Shown here: in pieces, positions 1 to 6,968 of the stretch
Layout: every line of letters begins with the position of its first letter
Position numbering within the stretch: position 1 is the first letter of the stretch
Assembly: GCA_025464735.1 (NCBI GenBank)
Contig: JAODMX010000339.1
Span: 1 to 8,982 of the forward strand
Length of the DNA stretch: 8,982 nucleotides
DNA from: Frondihabitans sp.
GTDB taxonomy: Bacteria > Actinomycetota > Actinomycetes > Actinomycetales > Microbacteriaceae
Direction of reading: 5' to 3'
Made by a program: the position numbers and the translations under genes
Notes under the pieces: generated by a model
Told to the model about the DNA's origin: nothing
The model's database searches: none
Seen by the model: only the letters and a program-made list of their open reading frames with translations

Positions 1-626
<626 letters not shown>

Positions 627-678
627 CCGGCTCCGGCCGCTCCGCCTCCCGTCGCGCCGTCCTTTGGAGACCCCTTCC

Positions 679-1539
679 GTGTATCTCATGCGCATCGGCG
701 CCCCCGGCGCCGAGAAGCCCGTCGTCCGTCTCGATGACGAGAATTACGTCGATCTGTCGGACGTCGTAGAGGACTTCGACGAGGCCTTCTTCGGTGGGGG
801 AGGGCTCGAGCGCATCCGCCCCGTGGTGGCCGACCGTACGGCGTCCGGGCTGGTGTCCCGTTTCGACGGAGAGCGGGTCGGGGCTCCGATCGCGCGGCCG
901 CATCAGATCTTGTGCATCGGGCTGAACTACCGCGACCACGCCGCGGAGACCGGCCAGGCCGTGCCCGACGAGCCGATCCTGTTCACCAAGTCGCCTAACA
1001 CGCTCATCGGCCCGAACGACGACGTGCGGATCCCGCGCGGCTCGACCAAGACCGACTGGGAGGTCGAGCTGGGCATCGTCATCGGGCGCCGGACCAGCTA
1101 TCTGGAGTCGGCGGAAGAGGCGCGCGACGCGATCGCGGGGTTCCTCGTGGTCAACGACGTCAGCGAGCGGGCGTTCCAGGGCGAGCGCGGCGGCCAGTGG
1201 TCCAAAGGCAAGTCGGCGGAGACGTTCAATCCCGCGGGACCGTGGGTGGTCACGCCGGATGAGATCGACGACGTGGGCGCCTTGGACATGTGGCTGGACG
1301 TCAACGGGGTGCGACGGCAGACCGGCAGCACGAAGACGATGGTCTTCGATCCGCTCTTCATCGTGTACTACCTGAGCCAGTTCCTGGTGATGGAGCCCGG
1401 CGACCTGATCAACACTGGGACTCCGCCGGGCGTCGGCATGGGATTCGTTCCGCCGGTCTGGCTCCAGCCGGGTGACGTGATGGAACTCGGTATCGAGGGC
1501 CTGGGGTCGCAGCGGCAGCACGTGGTCGGGCCCCGGTGA
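679..1539 (+). CDS. Fumarylacetoacetate hydrolase family protein, possible 2,4-diketo-3-deoxy-aldonate hydrolase
   Basis: About 286 residues, a normal length for the FAH superfamily of metal-dependent C-C hydrolases and lyases. The core opens with ILCIGLNYRDHA (residues 77-88 from the chosen start). The metal-binding acidic residues are visible as E128 and E130 in DWEVELGIVIG and D160 in LVVNDVSER. The family-typical KGKSAETFNPAGPW and GDLINTGTPPGVG blocks follow. I chose GTG at 679 because GGAG at 666-669 sits 9 nt upstream; a TTG at 664 and an ATG at 688 are also in frame. The stop overlaps the following SDR start by 4 nt (GTGA), which implies translational coupling. Beside a sugar importer and an SDR, the likely role is hydrolysis of 2,4-diketo-3-deoxy-L-fuconate or -rhamnonate to pyruvate and lactate. 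Other FAH activities, such as ureidoglycolate lyase-like ones, cannot be excluded. Confidence 0.9.
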   Translation: MYLMRIGAPGAEKPVVRLDDENYVDLSDVVEDFDEAFFGGGGLERIRPVVADRTASGLVSRFDGERVGAPIARPHQILCIGLNYRDHAAETGQAVPDEPILFTKSPNTLIGPNDDVRIPRGSTKTDWEVELGIVIGRRTSYLESAEEARDAIAGFLVVNDVSERAFQGERGGQWSKGKSAETFNPAGPWVVTPDEIDDVGALDMWLDVNGVRRQTGSTKTMVFDPLFIVYYLSQFLVMEPGDLINTGTPPGVGMGFVPPVWLQPGDVMELGIEGLGSQRQHVVGPR

Positions 1540-2294
1540 ACGCCACGCCTGCGCACAGTGACTTCGACGGGCTCGTCGCCCTGGTCACCGGTGGTGCCGG
1601 CGGCATCGGGGCGGCGACCGCCCGGCTACTCCAGGAGCGGGGCGCGCGGGTCGCGGTGCTGGATCGCGACGTGGACGGCGCGCCGGACGGCGTGCTGGCC
1701 GTGGCGTGCGACGTCACTGACGCTGGCCAGGTGGACGAGGCCGTCGCGACGGTCGTCGACCGACTCGGCGCGCTCGACGTCGTGGTGAACAACGCCGGTA
1801 TCGGAGCCGTCGGCGACGTCGCCGACAACGACGACGCGGAGTGGGCACGCGTTCTCGACGTCAACGTCATCGGCATCGCGCGGGTGACCCGCGCGGCGTT
1901 GCCCCATCTCCGGCGATCCGCGCAGGCCGCAGTGGTGAACACCTGTTCCGCGGTGGCCTTCGTCGGCGTGCGGCAGCGCGCCCTCTACAGCGCCAGCAAG
2001 GGCGCCGTCCTCGCCCTGACGATGGCGATGGCAGCCGATCACGTCGCAGAGGGAATCCGCGTGAACGCCGTGGCGCCCGGGACCGCGGAGACCCCCTGGG
2101 TCACTCGACTGCTGGCTGCCGCCGACGACCCCGGTGCCGCCGCGGAGGCGCTGCGGGGGCGGCAGCCGCTCGGGCGGCTCGTCACCGCCGCAGAAGTGGC
2201 GGAGGCAATTGCGCTTCTTTGTTCACCGCGCTCCGCGTCCACCACTGCTTCGGTACTGCGAGTCGATGGGGGCATGACCAACTTGCGCCTGTGA
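1536..2294 (+). CDS. SDR family NAD-dependent oxidoreductase, possible 2-keto-3-deoxy-aldonate or sugar dehydrogenase
   Basis: A 252-residue classical short-chain dehydrogenase, full length. The nucleotide-binding motif TGGAGGIG is at residues 18-25. D43 at the end of the second strand (VAVLDRD) favours NAD over NADP. NNAG is at 85-88. The catalytic tetrad is N110, S138 (NTCSAV), Y151 and K155 (YSASK). The C-terminus LRVDGGMTNLRL is the usual SDR end. The GTG start at 1536 lies inside the FAH stop (GTGA overlap), so the two proteins are probably made in coupled fashion. In characterised L-fucose and L-rhamnose pathways an SDR oxidises the 2-keto-3-deoxy-aldonate at C4 and an FAH enzyme cleaves the diketo product, so this pair could be consecutive steps. 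It could instead be the first sugar dehydrogenase. The family is certain and the substrate is inferred. Confidence 0.92.
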   Translation: MNATPAHSDFDGLVALVTGGAGGIGAATARLLQERGARVAVLDRDVDGAPDGVLAVACDVTDAGQVDEAVATVVDRLGALDVVVNNAGIGAVGDVADNDDAEWARVLDVNVIGIARVTRAALPHLRRSAQAAVVNTCSAVAFVGVRQRALYSASKGAVLALTMAMAADHVAEGIRVNAVAPGTAETPWVTRLLAAADDPGAAAEALRGRQPLGRLVTAAEVAEAIALLCSPRSASTTASVLRVDGGMTNLRL

Positions 2295-2297
2295 CGA

Positions 2298-2441
2298 CCG
2301 TCTAAGAAGACCTCCGCTCACGACACCCCCGTCCAGGCCGGGCTCGCCGCCTCCACCAACGCGGAGTCGCTACGGGAGGGGTTCGACGCGGAGACAGGCG
2401 CGGTTGCGGGTCTGCGTGCCTCGACCGGGCCGCGCAGTTGA
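2298..2441 (+). pseudogene. Orphan coding-like tail after the SDR, no start codon
   Basis: The SDR reading frame stays open for 47 codons after the SDR stop and ends at TGA 2439-2441. It encodes a segment including HDTPVQAGLAASTNAESL and ending in GLRASTGPRS. Third positions are GC-rich, as in real genes here, but no ATG, GTG or TTG occurs in this frame, so it cannot be an independent gene. It may be the 3' remnant of a gene whose front was deleted, or chance openness in GC-rich DNA. I do not recognise the protein. It lies directly before the truncated FAD oxidase, in a region that otherwise shows rearrangement. Confidence 0.25.
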
Positions 2442-2491
2442 CGGGCGTGATGACTGCGGGACCGCTGACGACGAATTTCTCCGAGGAACTC

Positions 2492-2764
2492 ATGGGCACG
2501 CCCACTGTGGCCCGGGCCGCCATCCTGGACAGCCTCTCGCAACGACTACTCACCCGGCGCATCACCACCAACCCGGAGATCCTCGTCAGCTACGCCCACG
2601 ACCAGGCCGAGTGCGCCCCATGGGAGCTGCCGGTCTGCCTGCTCCGCCCCCGCAGGGCCGAGGAGGTCCAAGCCGTCGCCCGCGCGTGCATCCGGTACCG
2701 GCCGCCCGTCGTCGCGCGGGGCGCCCGGACCGGTCTCTCCGGCGGAGCGACCGCGCCGGCCGGC
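2492..2764 (+). pseudogene. 5' fragment of a GlcD-type FAD-linked oxidase (glycolate/lactate dehydrogenase-like)
   Basis: The first ~90 codons match the beginning of the FAD_binding_4 oxidase family. A leader (LSQRLLTRRITTNPEILVSY) is followed by CLLRPRRAEEVQAVARAC and then PVVARGARTGLSGGA, the start of the PP-loop FAD site, normally read as RGAGTGLSGGA. Homology stops right after this motif, around 2764. The open frame runs on to 2896 with unrelated, low-complexity-looking residues, so most of the ~450-residue enzyme is missing. The start is probably ATG 2492 with GAGG at 2483-2486; GTG 2447 and ATG 2450 are also in frame. A lactate-oxidising flavoenzyme would suit the neighbouring operon if that pathway releases lactate, but this copy cannot be functional. 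The break marks the left side of a rearrangement. Confidence 0.75.
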
Positions 2765-2881
2765 AGCGGTCCCCGTGTGGTCCGCAAAGGTTCAACAGGA
2801 CCCGTCACAAACTTCGCCATGCTCAGCTGGGCGTCTTCTGGTCCAGGACATCCGCATCTGGCCACGTCCGCACGACGTGTC

Positions 2882-2903
2882 TTGACCACCATTTGACCAC
2901 CAT
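2882..2903. repeat. Two-copy tandem repeat, 11-bp unit TTGACCACCAT
   Basis: Two perfect adjacent copies of TTGACCACCAT at 2882-2892 and 2893-2903. The period of 11 is not a multiple of 3, which argues against a coding origin and is near one helical turn. Similar tandem units recur at 3168 and 3311. Recombinase arm-type binding sites are one possible explanation. Confidence 0.8.
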
Positions 2904-2965
2904 CGGGCCCCATTCTGAGCAGTCCGTCTTCGTCCTCGGTGGTTCCGTATGCCGACTGAACTGCG

Positions 2966-3004
2966 AAAACTAACGTCAGCGGACGGATTCGAACATACGG
3001 CCGA
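2966..3004 (-). other. tRNA-3'-end-like sequence, possible attachment-site remnant
   Basis: Read on the minus strand this holds GTTCGAATCCGTCCGCTGAC, which looks like a tRNA T-loop (GTTCGAATC) followed by an acceptor-like end. The 5' half of the T-stem does not pair (GTATG against CCGTC gives only the closing G-C plus one outer pair), and no clean anticodon arm lies upstream. It is therefore not an intact tRNA gene. Tyrosine integrases commonly use this part of a tRNA as attB and leave such a fragment at the far end of an integrated element. The site lies between the broken FAD oxidase and the low-GC cargo, which suits that idea, but the evidence is one motif. Confidence 0.25.
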
Positions 3005-3167
3005 CGCCTGGGGTTAAGGGCCGCCCGGCTGCAACCAGGTACGTCATTCCGCCGTCGTCAAGCCAGCCGCAGCATGCAGTCTTTCGGCCATGGCCAGACG
3101 CCCGGTGGGGAGATCCTCAGACGGCCGCGGGACGGTGCCACTTTGGTAGCCAGTCGACCTCATTCAA

Positions 3168-3186
3168 GGTCGTTCGTGGTCGTTCG
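3168..3186. repeat. Two-copy tandem repeat, 10-bp unit GGTCGTTCGT
   Basis: GGTCGTTCGT at 3168-3177 is followed directly by GGTCGTTCG at 3178-3186. The second copy matches in 9 of 10 positions. It is noncoding by context and the same design as the repeats at 2882 and 3311. Confidence 0.75.
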
Positions 3187-3310
3187 CCGCGGATCCCACT
3201 GGCCGCTGACCTTTGCAAATGGACGACTGTGGACCTCCGCGAACCCCTCTCAGCCGCTCTGGCAGTGCGGTGGCACGACCGGACCTCCACACGGCAAGTG
3301 TGAGGGCCGA

Positions 3311-3330
3311 CCGTCCGCAGCCGTCCGCAG
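3311..3330. repeat. Two-copy tandem repeat, 10-bp unit CCGTCCGCAG
   Basis: Two perfect adjacent copies of CCGTCCGCAG at 3311-3320 and 3321-3330. This is the third such doublet within 450 bp, just upstream of the hairpin at 3349-3370. Confidence 0.8.
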
Positions 3331-3348
3331 CGGTACGAGGGCCGAGGC

Positions 3349-3370
3349 GCCCTGAAGGCGGCCTCAGGGC
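3349..3370. repeat. Perfect 7-bp inverted repeat (hairpin), possible weak terminator or binding site
   Basis: GCCCTGA at 3349-3355 pairs perfectly with TCAGGGC at 3364-3370 across an 8-nt loop (AGGCGGCC). No U-tract follows on either strand, so a canonical intrinsic terminator is unlikely. Actinobacterial terminators often lack a strong U-tract, and a protein-binding palindrome is the alternative. Confidence 0.45.
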
Positions 3371-3950
3371 CATATCAGGAAGCTGAGTGCGCTTCCCACA
3401 TGGGGCAGACCGTTGGGCTCTACTTCCGGGCCCTGACCGCTGGGCCGGAGCAGGTGCCGGGCGGCGTCGACACCTCACAACTGCACACCCAGAAGTAGCT
3501 TGTGTCCGCCAAGTGGCGGCCGGCTCAACCATGCGACTTCTGTCGATGGCCATACTGGGAAGGGTGCGGGCCTGGACCCCGTCGACATGGATGGTATGGG
3601 CGTTTGCCAACAGCGCGCTAGGACACATTCGGGTCGGCTTCTCACTCCGACCGACCCCAGCGCGATGCCGGCGAAGCGTTGAGGTAGCGGGCCCTCGCCT
3701 CCGTCGCCGCCTGTCCACCGTTGGACCCGATGCCCTTCATCGAAATGGCAACGGATAGGGGCCACGGCGATAGGACCGAGGGATTCTGCTACCGAGCGCC
3801 ATTGAAGGCGTGCGGGAGCGATGTGTACCCTCGCTCACTTACCGCAACCGTTCAGTTCCTAACAGTGAGCTACGCGCCAGTGGACGCCCCCTCGGGGCCG
3901 CCACCTCTGCAGCGCAGTCAAGCGACTATCGCCGAAGGGGCCATGCGGCC

Positions 3951-3962
3951 TAACATCTCGAT
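3951..3962 (+). promoter_or_regulatory. Putative leaderless promoter -10 element of the PIN-like gene
   Basis: TAACAT at 3951-3956 fits the actinobacterial -10 consensus TANNNT. Initiation about 7 nt downstream of it would fall on the A of ATG 3963. No plausible Shine-Dalgarno sequence lies within 15 nt of that ATG. Leaderless mRNAs are common in actinobacteria, so this arrangement both supports the start choice and gives the gene its own promoter. I see no convincing -35. Confidence 0.4.
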
Positions 3963-5750
3963 ATGTCCGCTACGGCGACAACAGTGGACCGCCCTGCCAT
4001 GGACTCGCTGACCTCGGAGCAAGTCAGCCTACTACTGCGCAGCCTGAAGCTACACCGCTCTCTTCTAGATGCCACGCATCAGGATGCCGTCCGCCTTATG
4101 GACGGAACGAGGCCCTGCTACGTAGTCGACTACCAATTGCTTCACAGGTTCATGTACAACGAGGACGACAACGCAGAGGCATTAGTTGAGTTCTTGTACC
4201 TTCTTCAGCAGGACGAGGTTCAACTAATCCTTGGACACGGCACTGCTATAGAAATCCTCTACAGGGTGCAACGCACCACCGGAATACCCGTGCAACTACT
4301 CCAGTCCGTTTCCGGATACGAGTCCTTCATTGCGAGCTTCCCGATCCTCTCCACGAGGCTGGATGAGACTCTGGCAGATGTGGTGAAAGAGGCGCCGCAA
4401 CACGGACGGGCAATCGCTCGCTTAGCAGACGTACTCCAACATAAGAACGTCCAGTACATATGGCACATCGAAGGACAGCGGGATGCGAGTGTTCTGGATC
4501 GTGAAGCTTACAATGCTGCACTCGGCGTACTAAACTCGGTCAGGAAGAAGAGGTACTACCCGAACGCAGCCGATGCGATGAATTTTGCCGACGTCGTCGG
4601 GCTTCGGCGACTGCAAGTGAATAACCCATCGGAAGCCTTCCCCTTCTTGCTTACCGATACACGCCCACTTCTTGATGAAGCACGTTGGGCCAATGACCCG
4701 GTCGCCGAGCGCCTGGCATACACCGGCCAAGTCTCCCGGAACCCGCTTACGGCGATTTACAGTCACCTATTCTTGCCGAATGACGTCACTTGGGCCCAAG
4801 AGGCCACGACCAAGACCATAGATCTAGCCTTCGAGATTGCTCTGCTGGAACGCACCCTCAGGAAGTCAAAGGGATACAAGCAACGAGTTTCTCTTCACGA
4901 GGGCGACGACTGGGAGGACATAGCCACGCACAAGCGGGTCACTCCTTCTCTGTCGAGGCAACTTACGCTCCTGTCTGATTTCCTCAGCGACCCAATCGTG
5001 ACCGAGTTTCAAAGGATATACGACAATAGCCGATTAACCGTCGCGAACTGGACGGCCCAGCGCGGCGATGTTAACCCAATCGACTCTCCCCAACGTGTCT
5101 TTGACGTCGTGATGAGCGTTGCAAAGGTACTAAACGAGCAGGCGCAGCCGGATACCGGCGTCGCCAACCTGTGGAGCTCTCTTCTTGAAAGACACATTGA
5201 CCCTTCGCCCGAGTGGACCACACTCACCTACCGTCAGACAGGGCAGTCGAGACCGGCGGGTTACTATCTTCAGGTTGAAAGACAAGCGAAGTTCACAACT
5301 TTTCGTTGGCCGAACGGAACTGAGACGCCGGACTTGCTGAAGGCCTTTACAGCTGCCTTTCGAAGGCATGGCGTCAGCGAAGTGGTGTTCTATGCCGGAA
5401 CGGACAGTGAAGTTATTAGCTTCCGGTGCATCTTGCCAGTCACTAATGAGGACTTGCGATCTGGTATTCAGGAAGCTTCGGAGAAGATTGAAGGCCTAGG
5501 TCAGGTCCTGTGGCTGCGCATGAGCCATGAATTGTTTGACCTGTACGCGGACCTGATCCTTACGGAAGGGCCTGACGAGGATTCGATTATAGGCGTATCA
5601 GTAAGTAGCGAGGACGCGTTGGATGGGGGTCATCTGCGCGAGCTCTATTGGGCTACCTCCCGACGATTCTTGTTCGGATCCTGGTTTGATTCCGTAGTTG
5701 CTGACGCTACAAGCGGGCAGTTCGGGCTAAATGGTGCAGACGCATGGTAA
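3963..5750 (+). CDS. Large unknown protein with PIN-nuclease-like N-terminal half, first gene of cargo cassette
   Basis: A 595-residue protein with no signal peptide or membrane segment. Residues about 50-240 carry an acidic pattern typical of PIN/PIN-like ribonucleases: D56 after a hydrophobic strand (CYVVDYQLL), E97 in the next helix (GTAIEILYRV), then N207/D210 (DAMNFADVVGL), and D232 in FLLTDTRPLLDEA, which resembles the final LLTxD strand of PIN folds. If correct, it would be a Mg-dependent nuclease. Residues ~245-595 form a second, unrecognised half rich in acidic and aromatic residues (EVVFYAGTDSEV, YWATSRRFLFGSWFD). Composition is visibly lower in GC than the left operon, with in-frame TTA Leu codons at L74, L154 and L358, indicating transfer. 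Start ATG 3963 is supported by the leaderless-type -10. The next gene follows after 62 nt. The PIN call is pattern-based; a structural or regulatory role is possible. Confidence 0.8.
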   Translation: MSATATTVDRPAMDSLTSEQVSLLLRSLKLHRSLLDATHQDAVRLMDGTRPCYVVDYQLLHRFMYNEDDNAEALVEFLYLLQQDEVQLILGHGTAIEILYRVQRTTGIPVQLLQSVSGYESFIASFPILSTRLDETLADVVKEAPQHGRAIARLADVLQHKNVQYIWHIEGQRDASVLDREAYNAALGVLNSVRKKRYYPNAADAMNFADVVGLRRLQVNNPSEAFPFLLTDTRPLLDEARWANDPVAERLAYTGQVSRNPLTAIYSHLFLPNDVTWAQEATTKTIDLAFEIALLERTLRKSKGYKQRVSLHEGDDWEDIATHKRVTPSLSRQLTLLSDFLSDPIVTEFQRIYDNSRLTVANWTAQRGDVNPIDSPQRVFDVVMSVAKVLNEQAQPDTGVANLWSSLLERHIDPSPEWTTLTYRQTGQSRPAGYYLQVERQAKFTTFRWPNGTETPDLLKAFTAAFRRHGVSEVVFYAGTDSEVISFRCILPVTNEDLRSGIQEASEKIEGLGQVLWLRMSHELFDLYADLILTEGPDEDSIIGVSVSSEDALDGGHLRELYWATSRRFLFGSWFDSVVADATSGQFGLNGADAW

Positions 5751-5794
5751 GTGGTGCAGGCGCGAGTTCATGCGGGGTGTAGGCAAGGAGATTC

Positions 5795-5804
5795 AGGAGG
5801 GAGG
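5795..5804 (+). promoter_or_regulatory. Strong ribosome-binding site setting a GTG start
   Basis: AGGAGGGAGG at 5795-5804 lies 8 nt before GTG 5813, with AGGAGG itself 12 nt away. It is the best Shine-Dalgarno sequence in the cassette and fixes the start of the 171-residue protein. It contrasts with the apparently leaderless first gene. Confidence 0.65.
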
Positions 5805-5812
5805 CGGCCGCG

Positions 5813-6328
5813 GTGCCTCTAACCGAACCCGTCCGAGTGGGTGGCATCGTCCTAGATAGATCGATGGACGGCTGGGATTGGACTGATCACGCATTTATTG
5901 ATGGCAAATTGACGGTCGGGCACTACTACCAGCCGCATCCGCCATCCCCGGATTACACCAACAACGGATATCTTGACCACTATCTAGTTTATCGAAATTA
6001 CACTCTGCGAGAGCCTGTAGAGTTCCAAGTGTCACGAGGCACGATAGCCGTAAGCGAAGGCTCATACGAGTTCGACACCGCCAAGGCGAAGGGGAAAGAC
6101 TTCTACTCGTTCCGCGTCCCAAATGCGCGAAGCCCGATTGGCTCAGGGGAGGGATACAGGGGTCCCATTGGGCACCTTCGCCGGGGGCAAGGGCGAATCC
6201 AGACCACCGTAGTGCTTGAGAGGAATGGGCAATCTGCCACCACAGCGGACGCTGTAAGATTGGAGAGCGACGGAGATTGGAGCCCCATGCAGTGTCCCTG
6301 CTGTGCACGGCTGTTCCATTTATCATAG
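5813..6328 (+). CDS. Unknown 171-residue soluble protein, second gene of cargo cassette
   Basis: I do not recognise this protein. It begins PLTEPVRVGGIVLDRSMDGW and has an aromatic-rich first third (DGWDWTDHAFIDG, then GHYYQPHPPSPDY and YLDHYLVYRNY at about residues 35-63). The middle looks beta-rich (PVEFQVSRGTIAVSEGSYEF), and a Gly/Arg segment follows (GEGYRGPIGHLRRGQGR). It ends in a Cys cluster (C161, C163, C164 in MQCPCCARLF). That cluster lies where the next gene overlaps, so it may be shaped by the other frame. There is no signal peptide or TM segment. GTG 5813 has a strong Shine-Dalgarno sequence. It lies 62 nt after the PIN-like gene and overlaps the membrane-protein gene, so all three are probably co-expressed. 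GC is low, as in its neighbours. It could be a partner, sensor or inhibitor of either neighbour; this is inference from order only. Confidence 0.7.
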   Translation: MPLTEPVRVGGIVLDRSMDGWDWTDHAFIDGKLTVGHYYQPHPPSPDYTNNGYLDHYLVYRNYTLREPVEFQVSRGTIAVSEGSYEFDTAKAKGKDFYSFRVPNARSPIGSGEGYRGPIGHLRRGQGRIQTTVVLERNGQSATTADAVRLESDGDWSPMQCPCCARLFHLS

Positions 6329-6801
6329 CCTCTTTGGGATACTGGTCGACTTATAGAGCCTTCTTTCTGGAGGAATTGAGCCAGCGCCCGTGGGCATGGC
6401 AGTGGCGGCTGACTTTTCCGATCTTTGCCTCGACGGCGACTCCGCTCGTGTTGGTGGCCACTGTTACGGGGTCAAGGTATGCGGTCCCATTGGCTGCAAC
6501 AGTGGTCGCGGGGCTTGTAACTGGAATCTCCTCAATGACGCTACTATCCGTCGGGGAAGGTGGCGAAGGGGAGGGTCAAAAGAGGCCTGAGGGCTATTTC
6601 TTCTTCAATATGCGCAGTAAGGTTAAAGTCTTTCGTAAGAGGCGTCTCAAGAGGGTGACGTGGGCAAGAGTGGTATTTATCATCGGATTGCTTATTATAG
6701 TTGGCCAAGGTGCAACGAACGTCGTCGTTGCTTCTCTGGCGAGAAGTTCCGATACATCCTCTCCGAGCGCGCCAGTGAGTCCCCAGCCTTCGAGGCCCTA
6801 G
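6277..6801 (+). CDS. Small membrane protein with about four TM segments, third gene of cargo cassette
   Basis: About 174 residues. Hydrophobic segments lie at roughly 5-22 (SLLCTAVPFIIASLGY), 45-64, 68-92 (AVPLAATVVAGLVTGISS) and 131-154 (VVFIIGLLIIVGQGAT). A charged loop with acidic GEGGEGEG then basic KVFRKRRLKR separates TM3 and TM4, and the positive-inside rule would place it in the cytoplasm. The tail is Ser/Pro rich. The start is uncertain: TTG 6277 with GGAGAG 9 nt upstream, or GTG 6292 with GGAG 9 nt upstream. Either overlaps the previous gene (52 or 37 nt), implying coupling. The stop TAG 6799-6801 falls exactly at the IS1380 boundary, but reconstructing the empty site still gives a stop there, so the protein seems complete. 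No family is recognised. A membrane-acting effector or anchor for the two soluble partners is possible. Confidence 0.7.
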   Translation: MEPHAVSLLCTAVPFIIASLGYWSTYRAFFLEELSQRPWAWQWRLTFPIFASTATPLVLVATVTGSRYAVPLAATVVAGLVTGISSMTLLSVGEGGEGEGQKRPEGYFFFNMRSKVKVFRKRRLKRVTWARVVFIIGLLIIVGQGATNVVVASLARSSDTSSPSAPVSPQPSRP

Positions 6802-6968
6802 CCCGGATCTTTCGTGATCTTGTTGATCATCCTGCTCGTCGGGGTGCTGGTCCCGCGTGAGCATGAGAATGGCATCGGGGTGTGACGCTTCGCCCGAGGT
6901 CGCTCGGGTGGGCGCCGGTTCCACTGGCCAGCCGGGTCCTTGGGGCGTCGGGACGGAAGTCAATGGGC

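Larger units (their letters stand above)
2765..3962. other. About 1.2 kb junction region without a convincing gene
   Basis: No open frame here has a good start, a recognisable motif and coding-like composition together. The region starts where the FAD oxidase breaks off and ends at the PIN-like gene. It contains three short tandem repeats (2882-2903, 3168-3186, 3311-3330), a minus-strand sequence resembling the T-loop and 3' end of a tRNA (around 2975-3000), a perfect 7-bp hairpin at 3349-3370, and smaller hairpins at 3816-3836 and 3886-3898. On the minus strand at 3509-3607 the translation (for example ANAHTIHVDGVQARTLPS) faintly recalls the beta-rich C-terminal part of actinobacterial IS481-type transposases. 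That resemblance is from memory and weak. Taken together the stretch looks like decayed mobile-element DNA. Confidence 0.5.

Noticed and set aside
2404..2973. A 189-codon plus-strand open frame over the oxidase fragment
   Set aside because: It overlaps the recognisable FAD-oxidase frame and its translation is Arg/Pro-rich with no motif.
2966..3045. A complete tRNA gene on the minus strand
   Set aside because: The T-loop-like motif lacks a pairing T-stem, no anticodon stem-loop at the right distance forms, and no D-arm is visible.
2882..3330. CRISPR array
   Set aside because: The repeats are only 10-11 bp, occur twice each, differ in sequence, and have no spacers between copies.
3074..3355. 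A 93-codon plus-strand small gene
   Set aside because: It has no Shine-Dalgarno sequence, no recognisable motif, and spans two of the noncoding tandem repeats.
3387..4011. Small plus-strand open frames before the PIN-like gene
   Set aside because: They have no good starts and composition like random GC-rich DNA. The last overlaps the start of the PIN-like gene in another frame.
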